Source: an uncultured Pelagibacteraceae bacterium
Lineage (GTDB): Bacteria > Pseudomonadota > Alphaproteobacteria > Pelagibacterales > Pelagibacteraceae
NCBI GenBank assembly: GCA_902596975.1
Contig: CACJWS010000001.1
Span: forward strand, 83,880 to 147,879
Direction: 5' to 3'
Length of the DNA stretch: 64,000 bases
The position numbers and the translations under genes were made by a program. Below, piece after piece: positions 17,602 through 26,010 of this stretch (position 1 is its first letter; each line of letters starts with the position of its first letter). The notes beneath the pieces were generated by a model that was given only the letters and a program-made list of their open reading frames with translations, searched no databases and was not told where the DNA came from.

Positions 17602-18294
17602 ATGGAACTTCTATATTTTGGTGATAAAGGTTGGGGAGACGAGTTATTCTTTGCAACATTAATGACAATTGCAGTTTCTATAACTGCAATGATAATAGGC
17701 TTTATATTTGCTGCTTTATTTACTCCACTAAAATTATCTAATAATAAATTTCTTAACTCTATTGGTAATGCATACACCACTGTTATTAGAGGTGTACCAG
17801 AGCTTCTTGTAATTTATTTATTTTTCTTTGGTGGAAGTGGAGCAATTATGTTTGTTGCTTCTATATTTGGTTATAATGATTATATTGAAATTAATGCTTT
17901 TTTAACTGGTTCATTTTCAATAGGAATTATATCTGGAGCGTACTCGACTGAAGTATTTAGAGGAGCACTACAATCAATCGACAAAGGTCAGTTTGAAGCT
18001 GCAAAAGTTTTAGGTTTTAATAAATATATTTACTTCTTTAAAATTATTTTGCCTCAAATGCTAAGACTAGCAATACCAAACTTAAGTAATGTTTGGCAAA
18101 TTACATTAAAAGATACTTCTCTTATATCTGTCACTGGTTTAGTTGAAATAATGAGACAATCTTATATTGCCGCTGGCTCAACTAGAGATCCATTATTTTT
18201 TTACTCATTTGCAGCAGTTTTATACTTAATGCTAACATTTTTAAGTATGCAATTATTAAACAGATTAGAAACAAAATATAGCAAAGGTTATTAA
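17602..18294 (+). CDS. Amino acid ABC transporter permease (HisQ type)
   Basis: Inner-membrane permease of 230 aa, His/Glu/Gln/Arg family. It shows the N-terminal TLMTIAVSITAMIIG, RGVPELLVIYLFFFG and the EAA loop GQFEAAKVLGFNKYIYFFKIILPQMLR. It begins right after the hairpin and its stop overlaps the next permease by one base (TTAATGG), consistent with equal production of the two subunits. Confidence 0.91.
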   Translation: MELLYFGDKGWGDELFFATLMTIAVSITAMIIGFIFAALFTPLKLSNNKFLNSIGNAYTTVIRGVPELLVIYLFFFGGSGAIMFVASIFGYNDYIEINAFLTGSFSIGIISGAYSTEVFRGALQSIDKGQFEAAKVLGFNKYIYFFKIILPQMLRLAIPNLSNVWQITLKDTSLISVTGLVEIMRQSYIAAGSTRDPLFFYSFAAVLYLMLTFLSMQLLNRLETKYSKGY

Positions 18295-18971
18295 TGGATA
18301 TTGAATTAATGATTAGTAGTTTTCCAAAGTTGCTAAATGCAACTTTGATTACTCTTAAACTATTATCTGCATCTTTAATTCTTGGTCTTTTTATTGGATT
18401 AGGTTTTGCAATCTTAAGAATGAATAATAATAAGTTGATTAATAAATTTGCTTACGGATATTCATATATTTTTAGGGGAACACCTTTATTGGTTCAAATC
18501 TTCATAATATATTTTGGATTAGGTCAAATTGAATACTTGAGAACAACATTTTTGTGGGTAGTTTTAAAAGAACCATATTGGTGTGCGATAATAGCATTTT
18601 CATTAAATACTGGCGCTTATACATCAGAAATATTGAGATCAGCTTTTCAAACTATAAAACCCGGATATTTAGAAGCCGGAAGAAGCCTAGGGATACCTTC
18701 AAAAATTATTTTTAAAAAAATACAAATTCCTATAGCAATAAAACAATCTTTACCAGCTTATGGTAATGAAATTATATTAATGCTTAAAGGCACATCTTTG
18801 GCAAGTACAGTTACTCTTATGGACTTAACGGGTGTTGCTAAATATATAATTTCAACAACGTTTAAGCCTGTCGAGGTATTCATTGTGGCGGGAGGTATTT
18901 ACTTGTTTATGACTTTTATAATTCATAATGTAATTAAATATTTAGAAAAAAAATATGGATTTCAAACATGA
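18294..18971 (+). CDS. Amino acid ABC transporter permease (HisM type)
   Basis: Partner permease of 225 aa with the same family layout: LNATLITLKLLSASLILG, RGTPLLVQIFIIYFG and the EAA loop GYLEAGRSLGIPSKIIFKKIQIP. It overlaps the preceding permease by one base and the hydrolase gene by four. A cognate ATPase is not encoded in this cluster and must come from elsewhere. Confidence 0.91.
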   Translation: MDIELMISSFPKLLNATLITLKLLSASLILGLFIGLGFAILRMNNNKLINKFAYGYSYIFRGTPLLVQIFIIYFGLGQIEYLRTTFLWVVLKEPYWCAIIAFSLNTGAYTSEILRSAFQTIKPGYLEAGRSLGIPSKIIFKKIQIPIAIKQSLPAYGNEIILMLKGTSLASTVTLMDLTGVAKYIISTTFKPVEVFIVAGGIYLFMTFIIHNVIKYLEKKYGFQT

Positions 18972-19753
18972 AAATAGCATGCATACAATTATCTAGCGGA
19001 GAAAATTATGAAAGTAATTTCAAAGATATTCTTAAATATGTAAATCAAGCTATAAAAAATAAATCTGACTTAATTATTACACCCGAAACCTCTTCCTTGA
19101 TGTCCAGTAGTAGAGAAATACTTTTTAAATATTCATTTGAAATGAATAAAGATCCAATTTTGAAGAAAATTAGAGAAGTTTCAAAAAAATATAAGAAATG
19201 GATTTTACTCGGATCAATTTGCGTAAAGGTTAAAAATAAACTCAGAAATAGATCTATATTGGTTGGACCAAATGGAAAAATTGTCAAATATTACGATAAA
19301 ATTAATATGTTTGATGTTAAAATTCCAAATAAAGAGCAACATAAAGAAAGTAAAACATTTAAAGCAGGAAATAAATTAGTAACTGCTAAATTGCCTTGGG
19401 GTAAAATTGGTTTTACAATCTGTTTTGATTTAAGATTTCCTGAACTTTATAGAAATTTATCAAAAAAAAATTTGAGTTTTATTGCTGTTCCATCAGCTTT
19501 CACAAAGTTTACTGGACAAAAACATTGGTTAACACTTTTAAGAGCAAGAGCGATTGAAAATTTTTGTTATATTTTTGCACCTGCTCAAACTGGAAAAAAC
19601 ACCCCCAAAAGAGAAACATTTGGTCATACGACTATTATTTCACCAGACGGAAAAATATTAGCTTTAAAAAAATTAGGCAAGGGAGTGATATACTCAAATA
19701 TTAATCCTAAGCTTTCCATGGATTTAAGAAAAATAATACCAAGTCTAATTTAA
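18968..19753 (+). CDS. Carbon-nitrogen hydrolase (nitrilase superfamily)
   Basis: Amidohydrolase of 261 aa with the complete nitrilase triad Glu40 (TPETS), Lys111 (YYDKINMF) and Cys152 (TICFDLRFPELYR). The FDLRFPELYR form is common in omega-amidase/NIT and deaminated-glutathione amidase-like members. Substrate unknown. The ATGA overlap with the permease gene suggests it acts on the imported compound, for example an amide, but this is inference. Its 3' end overlaps the convergent ATP-grasp gene by four nt. Confidence 0.86.
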   Translation: MKIACIQLSSGENYESNFKDILKYVNQAIKNKSDLIITPETSSLMSSSREILFKYSFEMNKDPILKKIREVSKKYKKWILLGSICVKVKNKLRNRSILVGPNGKIVKYYDKINMFDVKIPNKEQHKESKTFKAGNKLVTAKLPWGKIGFTICFDLRFPELYRNLSKKNLSFIAVPSAFTKFTGQKHWLTLLRARAIENFCYIFAPAQTGKNTPKRETFGHTTIISPDGKILALKKLGKGVIYSNINPKLSMDLRKIIPSLI

Positions 19754-21198
19754 TTTCTACTATCCACAATCAAAGTATCTTTAGATCCACCACCTTGAGA
19801 ACTGTTAACTATCGTACTGCCTTTTTTTAGAGCAACTCTAGTTAATCCACCAGTTGTTACATAAGTTGATTTACCTGTTAAAATAAAAGGTCTTAAATCT
19901 AAATGTCGTGGTTCAATGTTGTCAGGTGTGATTGTAGGAACAGTAGAAAGAATTTCTAATGGTTGTGCAATGTAATTTCTAGGATTTTTTTTGATATTTT
20001 TTATCATTTCTTCTTTTTCAGCTTTAGAGGCCTTAGGACCAATCATAATTCCGTACCCACCTGATGCATTTGAAGGTTTAACCACATACTTAGAGATATT
20101 ATCTATAACGTGTTCTCTATTTTTTTTATCTCCACAGAGAAGAGTTTCAACTTGATCAATAATTGGTTGTTCTCCTAAATAGTAAATGATCATTTTATTA
20201 ACATAAGAATAAACTGCCTTATCATCTGCAACTCCTGTTCCTAAAGCATTTATTATTCCAACATTTCCTTTTCTCCAACATTTGAAAACACCAGGTACAC
20301 CTAATAAGGATCCTTTAAAAAAAACTTTTGGATCCATAAAATTGTCGTCTATTCGTCTATAAATACAATCTACTTTCAAAGGACCTTTGACGGTTTTCAT
20401 GTAAACATGATCGTTTTCAACAAATAAATCTTTTCCTTCTACCAAGGCTATTCCCATTTGTTCCGCTAAAAAAGAGTGTTCAAAATAAGCTGAATTATAA
20501 ATACCAGGTGTTAACAAAACCATGTGTGGGTTATTAGTTTTCTTTGGAATACACTCTGTCATACAATTATATAATTTATTTGCATATTGATGAACTGAAG
20601 AAACTTTATATCTTGTAAATAGTTCTGGAAAAATATCTCTCATTACCATTCTATTTTCCAGCATATATGAAACTCCAGACGGAACTCTTAAATTATCTTC
20701 AAGAACTAAAAAATCCCCATCAATGTTTTTTATAAGATCAATCCCAGATATATTTGACCATGCTTTGTGTTTTGGGGAGAAACCTTCACATTCTTTTAAA
20801 TATAAAGGAGAATCAAAAATTAATTCTTTAGGTATTACTTTGTCTTTAAATATTTTTTTTGCATTATAGACGTCATCGATAAATAAATTTAGTGCCTTAA
20901 CTCTTTGTGCAAGTCCTTTTGCAACCTTTAACCATTGACTTTTTGGTATAATTCTAGGAATGATGTCTAAAGGCCATTTTTTCTCTTCAGCTCTATTATT
21001 TGCAGCATAAACTCTAAAATTTATTCCTCTAGCGCTTATTGTACTTTGACAATTTTTTTCAATTTCTTGTAATTTTTTTTTTCCATATTTTTCAAGTATG
21101 CCTGCAATGATCTTGGCATGGCTTCTCAACTTCTTCTCTTTACTGATATATCCATCAAAAGTTGATTTTGAATCATAATTTTTCCAGAAATCAGACAT
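19750..21198 (-). CDS. Circularly permuted ATP-grasp type 2 family protein (DUF404/DUF407)
   Basis: A 482-aa protein of the circularly permuted ATP-grasp family: N-terminal RGINFRVYAANNRAEE-type region, DIIPRIIP, LVLEDNLRVPSGVSYMLENR, VDCIYRRIDDNFMDP, and the C-terminal SNASGGYGIMIGP and SSQGGGSKDT. Known: these occur in operons with an alpha-E (DUF403) protein, a transglutaminase-like protein and an Anbu proteasome homologue, and may build a peptide tag. Here only Anbu is nearby, on the opposite strand. Activity not established. Confidence 0.88.
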   Translation of the reverse strand: MSDFWKNYDSKSTFDGYISKEKKLRSHAKIIAGILEKYGKKKLQEIEKNCQSTISARGINFRVYAANNRAEEKKWPLDIIPRIIPKSQWLKVAKGLAQRVKALNLFIDDVYNAKKIFKDKVIPKELIFDSPLYLKECEGFSPKHKAWSNISGIDLIKNIDGDFLVLEDNLRVPSGVSYMLENRMVMRDIFPELFTRYKVSSVHQYANKLYNCMTECIPKKTNNPHMVLLTPGIYNSAYFEHSFLAEQMGIALVEGKDLFVENDHVYMKTVKGPLKVDCIYRRIDDNFMDPKVFFKGSLLGVPGVFKCWRKGNVGIINALGTGVADDKAVYSYVNKMIIYYLGEQPIIDQVETLLCGDKKNREHVIDNISKYVVKPSNASGGYGIMIGPKASKAEKEEMIKNIKKNPRNYIAQPLEILSTVPTITPDNIEPRHLDLRPFILTGKSTYVTTGGLTRVALKKGSTIVNSSQGGGSKDTLIVDSRN

Positions 21199-21312
21199 AT
21201 TAACTTAATTTTTTTACATAAGAGTTAAATAAGCAAATGATTAAATTCGATATCTGATATGAAATAAATGGGTTTTATTGTAATCACATATAATTTAAAC
21301 ATTTAACTTTTT

Positions 21313-22035
21313 ATGACTTATTGTATTGGCATTAAAACCGAGACAGGACTAGTTTTTGCATCAGACTCCAGAACAAATGCTGGATTGGACAATGTAAATA
21401 TATATTCTAAAATGTTAACGCACGATGTTGGAGATAGAACAATAGTAATTGTTACATCAGGAAATCTTGGAACTTCTCAAGCAGTTTATAATTCAATAAA
21501 AAAAGATTTAAAAAGCAAAACAGGTATTATGAATTTAAATACCTGTAATGATTTTGAGCAAATTGCATCCTACATAGGATCTCTCAATATTGAACATTCA
21601 TCTCCACAAGGAATTAATACTGATAGTGTTTTACTTGGTTCAACATTTATTGTTGGTGGTCAAATAAAAGATCAACCTCCTGAATTATATTTAGTTTATC
21701 CTCAGGGCAATTACATTCGTCCAGCAGATAGCAAACCATATTTAGTTATAGGAGAAGTGAAATACGGAAAACCTATTTTAGATAGAGTAATCACACCAAA
21801 AGTTTCAATTGGTGATGCATCAAGATGTGCACTGATATCAATGGACTCTACATTAAAAAGTGATTTAACAGTTGGTCCACCAATAGACTTTGCTGTTATC
21901 AAAAAAGATGAAATCAAAATAGCATCTCTTAAATGTCTAAATATGAATGACCCTGAATTTTCTAAAGTTTGCAATCAATGGTCACAAGGTATTTTTAAGA
22001 TATTTGATTCTTTTCAAAGGTTTGACTGGGAATAA
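21313..22035 (+). CDS. Anbu-type proteasome-like peptidase
   Basis: Bacterial proteasome homologue of 240 aa. It begins MTYCIGIKTETG, so after Met removal Thr is the N-terminal nucleophile; Asp17 (SDSRTNAG) and Lys32 (YSKML), in mature numbering, complete the Ntn-hydrolase site. Length and the SDSRTNAGLDN motif identify Anbu rather than HslV. It is divergent from the ATP-grasp gene across a 114-nt gap. A TATAAT lies 19 nt upstream of the start. Role in SAR11 unknown. Confidence 0.88.
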   Translation: MTYCIGIKTETGLVFASDSRTNAGLDNVNIYSKMLTHDVGDRTIVIVTSGNLGTSQAVYNSIKKDLKSKTGIMNLNTCNDFEQIASYIGSLNIEHSSPQGINTDSVLLGSTFIVGGQIKDQPPELYLVYPQGNYIRPADSKPYLVIGEVKYGKPILDRVITPKVSIGDASRCALISMDSTLKSDLTVGPPIDFAVIKKDEIKIASLKCLNMNDPEFSKVCNQWSQGIFKIFDSFQRFDWE

Positions 22036-22037
22036 AT

Positions 22038-22427
22038 CTAATATTTGGTGTATTCTTTAATTTCTTTAATTTTAGAACCAGTTTTATTATTTATTTCTAA
22101 TTTCAATTTTGCCCTTTCATCATTTAGGAAGTGAACATCTCTTGATAATTTAATAAATTTTTCACCAAAATCAGAATTTTTTTCACATAATCTTTTATCA
22201 TCTTCTATTACCCAAAGCTTTGAGTTAATTTCTTTTAGTGAGTTGTATAAACTTTCAATTTCACTGTAATTTTTAATATTTTTATTTAATTGATCTTTTA
22301 AAATTTTATATTCATCATTTATGAAATTTAATTTTTCAGGATCTTTAATTTTTTCAGATTTAATTTCTAAAATAGAAATTTTATCCAGCAATTCTCCAAC
22401 TGATACTTCTACTAAAATTTTATTCAT
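22038..22427 (-). CDS. DUF6165-family protein
   Basis: A 129-aa soluble, largely helical protein (heptad-like Leu/Ile/Lys pattern) beginning VEVSVGELLDKISILEIKSEKI, the signature I associate with DUF6165, a family often found beside glycosyltransferases. It is divergent from a GT9 gene with a 32-nt gap, consistent with that association. Function unknown. It ends two bases from the convergent Anbu gene. Confidence 0.7.
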   Translation of the reverse strand: MNKILVEVSVGELLDKISILEIKSEKIKDPEKLNFINDEYKILKDQLNKNIKNYSEIESLYNSLKEINSKLWVIEDDKRLCEKNSDFGEKFIKLSRDVHFLNDERAKLKLEINNKTGSKIKEIKEYTKY

Positions 22428-22459
22428 ATAAATTGATATTATGTTAAGTTGTTTAAAAT

Positions 22460-23401
22460 ATGTCTAATATACTTATTATAAAACATGGGTCTTTAGGTGA
22501 TATAGCTCAAGCAAGTGGTGCAATTCAAGATATATCCGATAATCATCCAAATGATGATCTTTATATTCTATCAACCAAACCTTATTACGATTTATTAAAA
22601 AAAAATCCAAATATAACTGATGTCATTTTAGATAAACGACTCTCAAGATTTAACTTAATTTATTTATATTTATTAATGAGAAAGATAAAAAAATATAAAT
22701 TTGTTAAAGTTTATGACCTTCAAAATTCTAAAAGAACTAGTTTTTATAAAAAAGTTCTCTTTCCAAAAGCCGCATCAGATATTTGGTCATCAACAGAAAC
22801 AACACTTCCTGAAGGAACTAATAAGAATGATTTTGATAAAGACACTGTTCTATACCGCTTTGAACATCAATTAAATGTTTCTGGAATTAAAACTAATCAC
22901 GTAACTAAACCAGACTTTTCTTGGAGCTGTGAGGATATTTCAGAAATCAAAAAAAAATATAATTTAAACAAATATTTAATTTTATTCCCCTTTTCATCAT
23001 CTCATTTAACTATAAAAAGATGGCCATATTATAATGAATTGATAAAAAAAGTTAAATCTACTTTTAGAGATGAAATCCAAATTTTAATTGCCCCAGGTCC
23101 AAATGAAATCAAATTAGCTAATGATATTGATGCTAATATTATTTTAGATAATGATAAAGCGCTTAATATTTCCCAACTTTCGTCATTAATAAAAGAAAGT
23201 TATTTTGTAATATCGAATGATACTGGGCCAGCACATATGGCTGCGCATTTAAATGTAAAAGGATTAGTTCTATTTGGATCGCATACTACTGCTAAAAAAG
23301 TTAGTATTGAACGAGAACATTTTAAAGCAATTCAAGTTTCAGATTTGTCTAAACTTTCAGCTGATAAAGTATTTCAAAGAATGCAAGAAGCTGTTAATTA
23401 G
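22460..23401 (+). CDS. Glycosyltransferase family 9 (heptosyltransferase-like)
   Basis: A 313-aa GT-B enzyme of the WaaC/WaaF ADP-heptose family. It has the N-terminal ILIIKHGSLGDIAQASGAI, the C-terminal nucleotide-sugar site ISNDTGPAHMAAHLNVKGLVLFG and a middle LFPFSSSHLTIKRWP segment. Likely adds a sugar to lipopolysaccharide or another surface glycan. The donor is uncertain because no ADP-heptose synthesis genes are in the window. It overlaps the convergent AbrB-like gene by 8 nt. Confidence 0.85.
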   Translation: MSNILIIKHGSLGDIAQASGAIQDISDNHPNDDLYILSTKPYYDLLKKNPNITDVILDKRLSRFNLIYLYLLMRKIKKYKFVKVYDLQNSKRTSFYKKVLFPKAASDIWSSTETTLPEGTNKNDFDKDTVLYRFEHQLNVSGIKTNHVTKPDFSWSCEDISEIKKKYNLNKYLILFPFSSSHLTIKRWPYYNELIKKVKSTFRDEIQILIAPGPNEIKLANDIDANIILDNDKALNISQLSSLIKESYFVISNDTGPAHMAAHLNVKGLVLFGSHTTAKKVSIEREHFKAIQVSDLSKLSADKVFQRMQEAVN

Positions 23402-24473
23402 TTTTTCTAAATTTTGATAATAAAAAAGGTAAAAATAAAACTATTATGAAAATTCTTAAAAAATGATGGTAGCTCACAAATATTGGATCAATGTTATAAG
23501 CAACACTAATAACAACCATTTCATGAATTCCTCCTGGAGCAAAACTTAAAAAAGTTGGGATAAATTCAAACCCTATATAAGTGAGCAAATAAGCAGTTAT
23601 CATTGCAACAATAACTAGAATTGAACTAACAATTATTCCATGAAATATAAAAAATAATAATTCTTTAATTTTTAATCCATTTAATCTTGTACCTAAAGCT
23701 GTTCCAAGAAATATAAATGCAATATTTATAAATGCATCTGGGAATCTGGCATTAATTATTTCAAAGGTATAAAAAGCACCAGATAATGCCATTGCACCAA
23801 CTAAAGTAGGTGATGGAATTTTATAATTTTTTAAGATGTTTGCAAAAATGAAACAGATTATTAATAAAAATAGTATTTCTAAAAAATATCTTTCGTTATA
23901 GATATTTTCATAATTGTAACCTGTCATTTCTGAGAAACCTAAATTATTTATAAAAAAAATAGGAACAAAACTTACAATAAATATCACTCTTGTAGCCTGA
24001 GGAATCAATACACCTTTATCATTTTTGCTTTTACCAAATTCTAATAAAGCTGCAGATATTGGAACAAATGCACCTGGAAGAGCTGCCAAAACTGAAATGA
24101 ATTTACTAAATTTACAAACTTTAAAAAAATAATAGCCAGCAAGAATAGTACTAACTATTGTACAAACCAACATTGCTAATGAGGAGAAAATCCATAGATG
24201 GATTTTATACAATAATGTTACATTTAGTGTTCCTCCCAGAATTATACCAACAATTAAAAATATAGGATTTAATAGTTTAGTTGGAAAAACTATTTTAAAA
24301 TTTGTAAATGCAAAACATAAATTTAAACCTAAAGATCCTAATAACCATGGCAAGGGTAGATTTATTAAAGTACCTAAGTATCCACCGACTAGTCCTATAA
24401 ATAGAGCTTTATAGCTACCTATTAATGCTAAAAAATATTCTTTTACGTTTTTAGAAGGATTATATTTGAGCAT
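23394..24473 (-). CDS. AbrB-family membrane protein (PF05145 type)
   Basis: A 359-aa inner-membrane protein with about ten helices forming two AbrB-like repeats: GLVGGYLGTLINLPLPWLLGSL and GAMALSGAFYTFEI, plus PGGIHEMVVISVAYNIDP near the C-terminus. Often misnamed an ammonia monooxygenase; a transport or regulatory role is likely but unproven. It is divergent from tctC with a 61-nt gap to the tctC start. Confidence 0.84.
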   Translation of the reverse strand: MLKYNPSKNVKEYFLALIGSYKALFIGLVGGYLGTLINLPLPWLLGSLGLNLCFAFTNFKIVFPTKLLNPIFLIVGIILGGTLNVTLLYKIHLWIFSSLAMLVCTIVSTILAGYYFFKVCKFSKFISVLAALPGAFVPISAALLEFGKSKNDKGVLIPQATRVIFIVSFVPIFFINNLGFSEMTGYNYENIYNERYFLEILFLLIICFIFANILKNYKIPSPTLVGAMALSGAFYTFEIINARFPDAFINIAFIFLGTALGTRLNGLKIKELLFFIFHGIIVSSILVIVAMITAYLLTYIGFEFIPTFLSFAPGGIHEMVVISVAYNIDPIFVSYHHFLRIFIIVLFLPFLLSKFRKTN

Positions 24474-24534
24474 TGACTAAAATTTATAACTTATGTTTAA
24501 TGATGGTTTCATAAATATAATAAGAGAGGAAATA

Positions 24535-25509
24535 ATGAAACTAATTAAAACTTTTATTTCAGTTTTGCTATCTGCTTTCCTTCTATTTTCATCAACAAGC
24601 TCATTTGCAGTTGAAAAATTACATTTTTTGATTGGCGGTGGTGCTGGTGGTGGTTGGGATGGAACTGCAAGAGGTACTGGAGAAGCATTAACAAAAGCTG
24701 GTTTTTTGAAAAGTGCATCATTTGAAAATATGTCAGGTGGTGGAGGAGGAAAGGCTTTAGCTTACCTAATCAATAACGCTCCAAAAGATACAGTTTTAGT
24801 TCAGTCAACACCATTGGTGTTAAGATCTATTACAAGACACAAAGGTTATGTAAAAGGTACTGGAACATTATCTTACAAAGATGTTAAACCAATTGCAGGT
24901 GTAATTGGAGATTATGGTGCAATAGTTGTTGCAAAAAATTCACCTATCAAAAATTTCAAAGATGCAGTTGATCAATATCAAAAAGATCCAAAGTCAATTA
25001 AAATGGCTGGAGGATCTGTAAGAGGAAGCATGGACCACTTAATTGGTGCATTAGCTTTCCAAGCAGCTGGAGCAAATCCAAACGATGTGATTTATGTTCC
25101 ATATGATGCTGGTGGAAAAGCTCTTGCTGGACTTTTATCTGGAGAAACTCAAATACTTTCAACCGGTTTAGGTGAAGTAATGGGTGCTAGAGATCAAGTA
25201 AGAATAATTGGTATCACAGCTCCTGAAAGAGTAGGTGATGCGCCAGAGGCTCCAACATTAAAAGAGCAAGGATATGATGTTCAGTTTGTTAACTGGAGAG
25301 GTTTCTTTGCACCAAAAAGCATGAGCATGAGTGACTATAACAAAATCTCTAAAATGCTTGGCGATGTTCAAAAAACACCAGAGTGGGAAGCTGTTAGAAA
25401 AAGAAATGCATGGGTAAATATTTATAACCCAGGTTCTAAATTTGATGCGTTTTTAGAAAAACAAACAGTTGAAATGACAGCTCTGATGAAAAAACTTGGA
25501 GTAATATAA
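24535..25509 (+). CDS. tctC: Tripartite tricarboxylate transporter substrate-binding protein
   Basis: Periplasmic TctC/Bug-family receptor, 324 aa. The start at 24535 follows GAGAGG and yields a clean signal peptide (MKLIKTFISVLLSAFLLF, cleavage about residue 25); an in-frame ATG at 24493 would add 14 residues without a ribosome binding site. It has the glycine-rich IGGGAGGGWDGTARG loop and MSGGGGGKALAYL typical of the family. First gene of tctC-tctB-tctA; carboxylate ligand unknown. Confidence 0.91.
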   Translation: MKLIKTFISVLLSAFLLFSSTSSFAVEKLHFLIGGGAGGGWDGTARGTGEALTKAGFLKSASFENMSGGGGGKALAYLINNAPKDTVLVQSTPLVLRSITRHKGYVKGTGTLSYKDVKPIAGVIGDYGAIVVAKNSPIKNFKDAVDQYQKDPKSIKMAGGSVRGSMDHLIGALAFQAAGANPNDVIYVPYDAGGKALAGLLSGETQILSTGLGEVMGARDQVRIIGITAPERVGDAPEAPTLKEQGYDVQFVNWRGFFAPKSMSMSDYNKISKMLGDVQKTPEWEAVRKRNAWVNIYNPGSKFDAFLEKQTVEMTALMKKLGVI

Positions 25510-25523
25510 TCTTTATAGATTAT
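25506..25523 (+). repeat. Small hairpin between tctC and tctB
   Basis: Seven-bp A+T-rich stem ATAATCT / AGATTAT with a TTAT loop, overlapping the tctC stop. Weak by itself, but it lies in the same position as the hairpins in the three other transporter operons of this window. Confidence 0.45.
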
Positions 25524-25539
25524 TAAAGAATGTAAAGCA

Positions 25540-26010
25540 GTGAGAATAAGTCCTACAAAATTTATCTCACTGCTTTTTTTAGTTTTATCAGTATTTTATC
25601 TATACACTGCTTACAATATTCAAGTATTTGCATTTGATGAGAACGCACCATTCAATGCTAGGACTTTCCCAATATATTTAGGTTGGGCAGGAATAATTTT
25701 ATCGAGTTTAAAAATAATTTTACCTGAAAAAGTTACTACAGAGGTAAATCATAAACACTTAGATTACAAAAGTATAATTTATCTAATAATTATCTCACTA
25801 ATATATGCTGCTGTAATTTTAAAAATTGGATATTTTATATCAACTTCTTTATTTCTTTTTGCATCTTACTATTTCTTAGGTGAAAGGAGATGGGGACTGA
25901 TGTTTATTTTATCTTTCCCATTTGTTGCTGCATTTATGTATTTGTTACACGGATTATTAAACATTTATCTTCGTGATCCGTTTTTAAAATACATTGGAGT
26001 TATGGGATGA
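25540..26010 (+). CDS. tctB: Tripartite tricarboxylate transporter small membrane subunit
   Basis: A 156-aa membrane protein with four hydrophobic spans, the normal size of TctB. It starts with GTG (no in-frame ATG nearby), then MRISPTKFISLLFLVLSVF, and shows FAFDENAPFNARTFPIYLGW. It overlaps tctA by four nt (ATGA). It works with TctA to form the secondary transporter. Confidence 0.86.
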   Translation: MRISPTKFISLLFLVLSVFYLYTAYNIQVFAFDENAPFNARTFPIYLGWAGIILSSLKIILPEKVTTEVNHKHLDYKSIIYLIIISLIYAAVILKIGYFISTSLFLFASYYFLGERRWGLMFILSFPFVAAFMYLLHGLLNIYLRDPFLKYIGVMG

